Source of the DNA: Flaccisagitta enflata
Taxonomy: Eukaryota; Chaetognatha; Sagittoidea; Aphragmophora
NCBI GenBank assembly: GCA_965153355.1
Contig: OZ231126.1
Location: forward strand, 34,782,001 to 34,846,000
Direction: 5' to 3'
Length of the DNA: 64,000 nucleotides
The translations under genes were made by a program, and so were the position numbers. Below the pieces are notes generated by a model, which searched no databases, had not been told where the DNA came from, and saw only the letters and a list, made by a program, of their open reading frames with translations. Positions 56,502 to 64,000 of this stretch are shown one piece after another. The first letter of the stretch is position 1. Every line of letters starts with the position of its first letter.

Positions 56502-56933
56502 TACACTTTTTATTTTTTATAAGAACCTAGTTTATAAGAACATCAAGGCTTCAAATGGCCTCAAAATTAAGAACATCTTAAGAACATATGAAGGCTTCAA
56601 ATTCTGCAAAAACAATCTTGCAAATGGTAAAACTTAAAAAACGTTGATAAAACACCTATCATTAATATGATTACTATAATATTCTACAATTTTCAATCAA
56701 AATACTAAAACAGTATCCCCAGATATGACATTTTAGCTTCTATTTTAGTAGTTATTGATAAGTATGTATTAAGTATTATCACATGATAATAAATTATAAG
56801 GTTTGTTATAGTTTGTATAATATTTGAAATTAAGAACGCTCTAAGAACGTTGAAGGCTTGATTTGGCCCCAAAAATAAGAACATGAAGCCTTTGAAAAAA
56901 AAATGACGTTCTTATAAAAAAATAAAAAGTGTA
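56502..56933. mobile_element. TACACTTTTT...AAGAAC inverted-repeat element
   Basis: Ends TACACTTTTTATTTTTTATA then AGAAC, and the complement (GTTCTTATAAAAAAATAAAA then AGTGTA). The interior has AAGAACATCAAGGCTTCAAA motifs. Same family as 13,406-13,832. Confidence 0.75.
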
Positions 56934-57552
56934 CTATCTAGAAAACAATTGCTTTCCTAGCAAATTTTATTTTTTTCCATCTTTTTTTCGACTTCAATTG
57001 AAAAGTAGCAATATAATATCTAGACTTGGTATGTTTTTAAACCTGATTATTATCATTTTGAATATACCTGCTCGTTATTTTCTATCTTTTGTGAGGGTCG
57101 CAAGCTGTTTAATAACATCAGTGGTTGTAAGACCCCTGACATAATGAGGCGAACAGGGAACATATGCCTTAAAGAGTGAAATAGTGGCCCAAGCCCTTCA
57201 AGATTTGACAAAGAAATAGCAAAAATATCTACTTTGACATGGTAAAGTAACTGAGAGGAATTATTTACGGTACACAAGGCATTTGGACCGCCATTAACGG
57301 AACAGGGATCTTCAATCGCGGAACAAGGTCAATTATATCACTTCATAAGGATCCGGTTATCATTGCCTCTAAATTCATGTTGAGAACCAGATCCGGAACA
57401 GAAATACTTTTTAGTACGGTTTGGGATCTTGGATCCGATCCAGTAGAGCAATTCTAAAGAAAGAATGTAAGCAAAATTTTTTTGGGGAAAATTGTGATTT
57501 ACTATGTAGTGATGGTACAGGGTGTTGAAATTGTTAGATATGTATTTTGGCA

Positions 57553-57553
57553 A

Positions 57554-57638
<85 letters not shown>

Positions 57639-57770
57639 GAGAGAGAGAGAGAAAAAAAAAAGGGAGAAAAAGAAAGGGAGAGAAAGGGGGGAGAGAAAGA
57701 AAAGGAGAGAGAAAGAAAAGGAGAGAAAAAGAAAGGGAGAGAGAAAAAAAGGGAGAGAGAAAGAATATAT
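57553..57770. repeat. Polypurine tract: (GA)n, (CAGA)n, GGGAGA-rich
   Basis: AG run, then about 12 CAGA units, then about 130 bp of almost pure purine. Confidence 0.93.
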
Positions 57771-57832
57771 TTCTTTTTTGTTCAATTTAAATGAATAATA
57801 TGCTTAGTCATGGCGCTTATCAGCCTACTTAA

Positions 57833-57835
<3 letters not shown>

Positions 57836-57887
<52 letters not shown>
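57836..57887. repeat. (CT)n microsatellite
   Basis: 52 nt of CT, complementary to the GA run at 57,560-57,590. Confidence 0.95.
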
Positions 57888-57888
<1 letters not shown>

Positions 57889-58685
57889 ACATAGTATCTC
57901 TGTAATACACTGAGTATCATGCATTGAATCAGATTTTTATAAAGAAAATTGAGCTTACTTTTATGCACTAGGAGGAGCTCCGGATCCGGATCCGGACCCG
58001 AGAAGATCCCAAAAGATCTTAAAAGGATAATTGAACTTACTGGGATCGATTGAGAATATCAAGAAGATCCCTGACCTTTTTTTTAAAGATCCCTGACCCA
58101 TTACCAGTACAGAAGTAATAGGAAGGATTGCGATGTGCGGTAGAAGGGTGGGAAGGTACAGTAGATGTCGTCTATACTTGGAAATACGGGGACCTCATAT
58201 CATAACTACCATTTGTGCAAATGCAATGAAACTGTGTGTTTATAATGCTTATGTCCTATAGGGTTGACGATGGGGTACATTTTTTTTTATAAGAGACAAC
58301 CTTTTTTCAACTCAGGCTGAGTGTTCTTAAATTCCAAGTCATTTTCAGCCTCGAATTCTCTTAATTTGTTCTTATTTTCCCTGACTTAATCCATTACTAC
58401 TAATACTATCAATGATATGAATATCGCTACTACTGATATTACTATTATTGATACTACTGTTATTGCTACTGTTACTACTACTACTACTACTACTACCACT
58501 ACTACTACTACTACCTCAACCACTGCTAGTACTACTCTACAACTAACATATAACTAATATTACTGCTACTACTACTTTTACTACTACTACTACTTTTACT
58601 ACTACAACTACTACTACTACTGATACTGCTACTACTTTTGCTGCTACTATCACTACTTTTACTACTCTCACTTGTAATAAAAGGA

Positions 58686-58913
58686 AAAACAAGGCCTACA
58701 CCTAAAAGTCGCGTGCAAGACAAACAGAATCTGTTGGTAACAGAATGACTTAGAATGATTTAGAATGACTTAGTTTAACCAAAAAATCTTGACTTGAATG
58801 ACCTAAAGAAATAAAATTGATAAAAAAAGTAAAATGGGGACCAACCGACTGACCAACTGATCGACCAACCAACGGACGGACAAAGCGGGGTGTAGAGTCG
58901 CATGCACGCTAAA
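58686..58913 (+). mobile_element. Degenerate family A element
   Basis: AAGGCCTACACC, AAGTCGCGTGC, a GACC/GGAC run, GGTGTAGAGTCGCATGCAC and A-run; the stem is decayed. Confidence 0.6.
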
Positions 58914-59028
58914 AATTAGCTGAGGCAAAAGTCAGCCTGAGCTGTCTCTTATTTTGTTCTTAAATTTTCAGTGAATCTCAGCCTCATGTCTCTTATAAAA
59001 AAGTCTCTTATAAAAGAAAAAGTGTATT

Positions 59029-59499
59029 TGGGTGCTTCGCATAGCAAAAGTCGGTTATTTCTTTTCGCCCTTTTTACGTAATATAAAGTGACCAATTTTA
59101 GCAAAAATCATTTATCTACTGTTTTTGAAAAAAATTGCTTTTGAGGACTTAATTGGCATAATGCAGTGGGATAAAACAATATGCTGATATTGTTTGAATC
59201 AGCTTTCATAATTTTTTAATCTTTATAGAATTGCAATTCTGCCTTTTCATTTGCTTTTTCATAAGTTATGTTCTGATACTATAGTTTATTTTTTCATACA
59301 TCATGATTTTTTAAAACAAATAATTATTCTTTTTGTAACAAAACTAAACAGGATTTTGCTGAATTCTAGGAAATCAGTGGAAACTTTAAGGCCAAAACAA
59401 AAACGGAAGATAAAAGAATTTTAAAAATGATTTTTGCTCCTCCACATTACCTAAATAGGGTGAAGGGATACTCCCAACTTTTGCTATGTGAAGCACCCA
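59029..59499. mobile_element. TGGGTGCTTCGCATAGC inverted-repeat element
   Basis: Ends GGGTGCTTCGCATAGCAAAA and the complement TTTTGCTATGTGAAGCACCC; 0.47 kb, AT-rich, non-coding. Confidence 0.7.
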
Positions 59500-59576
59500 A
59501 ATGGGGTATGGCAGCTCTGTGGATAGAAAATTCTTTTGAATATACTAAATCATATTAGCTTCACTGGGACAGCTGT

Positions 59577-59680
59577 TGGAATTGGTCTAGTGGTTAATTC
59601 ACTTGACTTCAGATTTATTATGATCAGTTTATTTCTTTGAAGGTTCCAGGTTTGAATCCCAAGCTGGTTTTGCAATTAAA
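59577..59680 (+). ncRNA. tRNA-like sequence with pol III boxes
   Basis: A box TGGTCTAGTGG (59,583) and B box GGTTTGAATCC (59,649) are 66 nt apart, longer than in an intron-less tRNA. The sequence around TGACTTCAGATT resembles an anticodon arm. Probably a tRNA-derived SINE or pseudogene. Confidence 0.4.
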
Positions 59681-60119
59681 GCAAATAGATGAAGCTGAAA
59701 TTCTGCTATAAAAATGATTTATCTTAATGTTTTATACTAAAAGTTTTTTTTATAAGGTAAGCCGTAAGGGGATGCCATACCCTATCGTCAACCCCTTAGG
59801 GTCTATACATAACCCCAGCAAAATATCAGTCCCCTCATTATACTGATGCTCAGGTTATGAGCTCCCCCGTATTTCCAAGTCTAGACAACATCTACTGTAA
59901 TAAGTCAGAAATGGCAAATCGGATTTTAACTGATTTTCTCCACAATATTTCTACATGAAGATGGCACATCTTTACGGCTGTTTTTCGTGGCCTATACTCA
60001 AGCAATTTGTCTTCGATGGTTAAAGACTTATTCTTTTAATGATTTTAAGGAAAAGGGGACCAAGAAATGGACAGGGGCAGCCCCTGAAACTGACAAAATT
60101 GTGCATTAAGCAAAGCAGT

Positions 60120-60260
60120 AACAAGGCCGGATACACGGCCATCAGTTGCGGATGGGTGGGCAGGAGCGGAAATACGCATTTTCCCACTTTTTGACTATGG
60201 TTACAGACTGACGGACGGACAGACAAAGCCTCTTATAGAGTTGCGTGTCCGCAACTAAAA
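60120..60260 (+). mobile_element. GTTGCG-hairpin element, plus orientation
   Basis: AAGGCCGGATACACGGCC, AGTTGCGGATGGGTGGGCAGG, short GACG/GACA run, end AGTTGCGTGTCCGCAACT then AAAAA. The 3' stem (7 bp) and the 5' motif agree. Confidence 0.7.
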
Positions 60261-61167
60261 ATGGAAAAAGTGGAACTGTCTCCTATCAGAAAATGGCGAT
60301 ATAACGACTTGAATGGGCTTTAAACCTAGTTAATCAGGCCTGTATATAGTTAAGGGAGTACGAGAAGGGGTCACCATAACGAAATGAGCTTGCTACCCTA
60401 TTTTTGGCTCAGTAGACTCAAAATATTAGGGTTTGTACCAATTTGGGGGCTGTGCCAATATCTTCAGTAATTTTATAGCGTTTTTGAGTTAAAATATTGG
60501 TTCTTAAGTAAAAATACATTACTTCCTAAAGTTTTCATGTACTATTTCATGCATTTAAATGCAAAGAATACATTTTTTTCATTTTAAAAAAGTAGCTTCT
60601 TTAACCTAGAAAAAAAAATAGTCAATATTACACAATTACAGTATGATTCTTGAGCATTTCAATTAGTACTGTGATTTTCTAACTGTTCTGTGATTTGAAT
60701 TGATCAAAACCCCATCAATTGAATGAAGATGAAAGAAAAAAGTTCAGATAGGTTTTTCAGTTCATGTATATATCTGTTATCACATCAACCATCATTCAGG
60801 AAAAAAAATTGCATAAAACAATAGAGTACATAAAAAAAGATTTGTTGCCAAAGGCAACTGAGTAAGATTCTTGAATAGGAGATCTAATGATCAAGCAGAC
60901 AATTTGGATGAGCTAAGATAAAAAGTATGTGTTTTGATTTGTATGATTGCCAAAAAATTGCATGTGTGAAACTGCCTAATGAAATGCATCATAGGGAAGA
61001 TCAAAGACCTGAGCATGGGGCACTAACAGGGAGACCATTTCATACACCAGTTTTTGTGTAATGTAATACAACTTCAAATAATTGTTCTGCCACAATGTTT
61101 TTGAAACTCATAAGTTCTCTCATAGAGTTCCGCGCCCTGCAGTATGTGTGGATATCACTTTTAACCA
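60261..61167. other. Unassigned AT-rich stretch
   Basis: No gene or repeat recognised. Confidence 0.45.
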
Positions 61168-62408
61168 TTATTCAGCCATATCTGAGCCAATCAGTTGTCC
61201 CCACATGGCCTCAATGATCTCACGATTGAGAAGGGTAAATACCAAATCTTTTCTTTTTCCATTTTTAGCCAATGTTATTGAACGCCTGATTTCAAGGATG
61301 CGTTTCCTTTCAAAGTCATCCAAAACTTCATCATTGCGATAGATACAAAATTTTTTCCCTTGATGATCATTTGCTCTTGTTTTCAGAGTAGTGAGAGCTA
61401 GCACACAAATGCTATCTTGTTGCTGAGGCTCCTCCACAGGTACCCTAGACCTCTTAACTTGCTTACTGGCAGACTGAGTATCTACTGACTCAGAAGCCAC
61501 ATAAACATCTTCTACAGTAATAACCTCTTGGTCAAATAGGTCAACTGAGTGCAAAGCAAGCAGATTTTCATACATCAGTTTGGCTGTGATATTGTACTGC
61601 TTGAAATAGACAAAATCATTTGGCATTTTGAAAACAAAACCTTTTTCAACTTCACTTCTGCTTCAATTTGATGAACTTTTTTCAGTTTGGCCTTGAGCTC
61701 CTTGTCTTTCAACAAGTTGGCTCCCTCATTACCAAAAGCAAGATCTGAACTTTTTTTAGCACAAGTCTGTTACTGATAGCTTGGAAAGCAGAGCATCCTT
61801 TGCTTCTTTGCTGTTTAAAAAGATGTCCAAAATAATTTTCTCAAACTTTGTTGTCCACAGGGATGATACTGAATTCCTCATTGCCTTGACAGAGTTGCAA
61901 CAAGCTGTTTCATCAAGACTTTCATTGCACTTTCCAGTGACATCATACTGCTTAAGATGTTTATGAAAAGACTCCATCGATTCTTGTCTGTACTTTCTTC
62001 CAAATCTATCCTCGAGAGCTGGAAGAGCATGCCTCTCAACTGAGCTGAATTTCAACCTGAGTATGGTTCCATCATTTGTTTATACAGATTTTGAAAGATA
62101 CTTTAAAGAGCCAAATGAGTTGGTCTAGGTTACTGATCCAACAGAATGCCAAGAAGTGGCCCCATCAAATGATAGCCAACAAGAACTTCTTCAGTCCATT
62201 CATAATGAACTTTAGAGGAAGGAAGCAGGGAGTGAAGGAGTTTGGCCACTTCATTTTGACATTTTGTGTCAAGATCCAGATATGCCATAAGACTGTCCTT
62301 CATTTCAAGGACTTTGAGGGATGGTTTGCATTGGCGACCAAAATTCATTAGTATTGCATCATTTCTGCATCTATTTTTGAGAAAAAAATTGATTTTTTTT
62401 TTTGTCAA
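61168..62408 (-). pseudogene. Broken coding sequence of unknown family
   Basis: Three minus-strand open stretches follow in order: 62,408-62,130 (..HYEWTEEVLVGYHLMGP.., stop near 62,127), about 62,080-61,756 (NDGTILRLKFSSVERHALP.., FHKHLKQYDVTGKCNESLDE) and 61,626-61,168 (MPNDFVYFKQYN.., ending GSDMAE). The gap 61,756-61,627 is codon-like in another frame (LLKDKELKAKLKKVHQIEAE) and joins the last part if one base is lost or gained in an A5 run near 61,645. Lys/Glu-rich, no signal peptide or membrane segment; two or three frameshifts and one stop. I do not recognise the family; a decayed transposon gene or a processed copy of a host gene are both possible. Confidence 0.5.
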
Positions 62409-62696
62409 TTCTTAGACTGGCAGGGCTCTTTCACTATTTCAGGCACACTTACTAGTTTAAGATAAAAAAAATAGTTAAATAAAAAAGTAAAAACATTTTT
62501 TTTGCAAAAAATTGATGAAAAAAACGTCAAAAATCATAGAAAAATCAGTTTTTTAAGCGATCCCAGGGGTTTTTTTTAACCTATCGAGCTGAAAAAAGTT
62601 TCTAACATCTTCTCTAAGCCCTACTCACATGTTAATTGGGTAGCAAGAGTGATATTTTGAAAATAGTGATTTTCTCCTGAATCTTGTACTCCCTTA

Positions 62697-62995
62697 ATAT
62701 AGTTGCATATACCCCCCGGCAGGGGGGAGAATAAAATCAAAGGATTTGGAAATGGGGAAGAAAATCAAAGGGTAGAAAAACTAAAAACAGAAAAATATGG
62801 AAAATATTACACTTTTGACAGTACTTAAATGTAATATTTAGTCACCACAACACTAACTTTTACTATTAAAACCAAAATATTATTATATTATATTGGGGGT
62901 ATATGGGGAAGAAAATCAAGTGTAATTCGACCCTGCGGGGAAGAAAACCAAAGGACCAGGGGGGGGGGAAAGAAATCAAAGGTCGTGCAACTATA
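62697..62995. mobile_element. Small inverted-repeat element, TATAGTTGCA ends
   Basis: ATATAGTTGCATATACCCCCC at the left and GGTCGTGCAACTATAT at the right. Repeated GGGGA.GAAAATCAAAGG motifs inside. Confidence 0.55.
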
Positions 62996-63477
62996 TACAT
63001 CCCTGCCTAGTTTTTGAAATATTTTTGACTTGACTTGAATGAAATTTACACTGTGAAAAAAACTGAAAATATCCCAAAGTGTCATTCAAATAGATAAAAT
63101 TCAACCTCAGTTCGCCTAATTTTGTCAGGGGTGTTAAAAGGCTGTGTGATACTCCATACACATGCCCCTTTCTTTGTTTCAGACTTTGGAGAAATTTTGA
63201 CTAATTGTAAATTATGACGCTTTTGTAAGTTTCCTTTAAAGGGACTCCTTTTACCAATCATTTCAAATCCCCATATGTATCTATGCACCCCCCTCTGGAT
63301 AGCCCCCAAGAGAAAAACCAAAAAACTGTTTCTGGGGACCCCAAGAACTATCATCTAGGAGGTCTTGGCTACCTAAAACAACATCAAACTAAATCATTTG
63401 AATGCAAAATTTTGATATAAGTCATTTTTTTTGCAAAAAACAAGCATTTTTTAGTATATTTGGCACTTTCTGTTCAA

Positions 63478-64000
63478 GTACAATACCTTCCGAGCAAACC
63501 CGGTTAAAACTGGAGGATTAATTTTTGTTACTTTAATTTCATTTCCCAGACTTTATTTTTTGCATCAAACTTAATTAAAAGATACTTAATTCCTTGAACA
63601 TATTTGGCAGTCAAAAAAAATAACTCGTGAAATCAAAGTGCATGAAGACATCAATATTGAGTGTTCTAACCCAGACCATTGGCAGAAAATTTTACCTATT
63701 AGCAGAAAATTTTACCATTTGGCAGAAAATTTTACCTATTGGCAGAAAATTTTACCATTTGGCAGAAAATTTTACCATTTGGCAGAAAATTTTACCATTT
63801 GGCAGAAAATTTTACCTATCCTAGACTACAAGAACAGCTCAGTCAGACAATTATTTCAGATTTTATGGCTATATAAGTTTTTAAGGACAATTGTCCTAAA
63901 TTATTTTGAGACAATTGTCCTTAAAAACTTTAAATGGATGTAAAATCTGAAATAATTATCTGACTGAGCTGTTCTTGTAGTCTAGGATAGGTAAAATTTT
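63478..64000. mobile_element. FB2-type fold-back with 20-bp minisatellite, cut by window end
   Basis: The left arm matches FB2 (TTCCGAGCAAACCCGG, TTCCTTGAACATATTTGGCAG). A 20-bp array, GCAGAAAATTTTACCATTTG, has seven units (63,681-63,816). Then a tight palindrome centred near 63,905 (AGGACAATTGTCCT, GAACAGCTCAGTCAGA and inverses) runs back into the start of the array sequence (GGTAAAATTTT) at the edge. Confidence 0.75.

Larger units (their letters stand above)
58158..59898. mobile_element. Inverted-repeat element carrying nested elements
   Basis: Ends ACAGTAGATGTCGTCTATAC / TTGGAAATACGGGG and complement at 59,866-59,898, plus GTTGACGATGGGGTA with its inverse at 59,777-59,795. Inside lie a TACACT-family element (58,276-59,026), an ACT/TAC trinucleotide tract (58,395-58,670), a family A copy (58,686-58,913), a small element (59,029-59,499) and a tRNA-like sequence. 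Confidence 0.68.

Overview
This is a non-coding-rich stretch of a eukaryotic nuclear genome. The only gene I recognise is an exportin-6 (XPO6) orthologue on the minus strand, spread over short phase-matched exons with GT-AG borders and multi-kilobase introns. XPO6, the introns, the many microsatellites and the dense non-autonomous mobile elements point to an invertebrate animal. The element architecture (hairpin ends, about 160-bp core units, a tetranucleotide run, insertion into A/T runs) recalls the pearl/DINE/HINE (helentron-like) elements described from bivalves and flies. I cannot name the species.

XPO6 layout, read right to left: first coding exon at 55.2-55.5 kb, exons 2 and 3 at 51.7 and 50.1 kb, then exons 4-6 at 42.5, 35.4 and 32.6 kb and exon 7 at 31.5 kb. 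Exons 4, 5 and 6 occur again, unchanged as far as I compared, at 12.9, 5.9 and 3.0 kb. The second set lies in a directly repeated block (2,186-18,718 versus 31,729-48,251; offset about 29.5 kb). The simplest model is a 29.5-kb tandem duplication joined near 18,720. Its left part, with a second exon 7, would lie beyond the left edge. An uncollapsed haplotype is an equally serious explanation. Exons 4-6 are each a multiple of 3 nt, but exon 7 is not, so a transcript reading both full sets would shift frame.

The rest is a mosaic of nested repeats. The most notable group is a set of 1.3-3.2 kb elements. Each starts with GTCCNCGAC and ends in a hairpin whose arms are that motif and its complement, followed by an A-run. 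The variable base N is the same at both ends of an element but differs between subfamilies (C, T or G). Each subfamily carries its own minisatellite: 13 bp TCAAACGGCGTTG, 19 bp GATGACAGTAGTTGAAGAT or 18 bp TCTGACCCGGCTACTCAG. A smaller, abundant family (GTCGCG or GTTGCG hairpin) obeys the same rule. Around these lie full-length fold-back elements, several families of short inverted-repeat (MITE-like) elements, tRNA-like sequences and long dinucleotide runs. The longest open frames in the window are artefacts of stop-free minisatellites, not genes.

At 61.2-62.4 kb on the minus strand there is a broken coding sequence in three frames that I cannot identify. I see no rRNA, no CRISPR array, no intact transposase or reverse transcriptase, and no complete gene.
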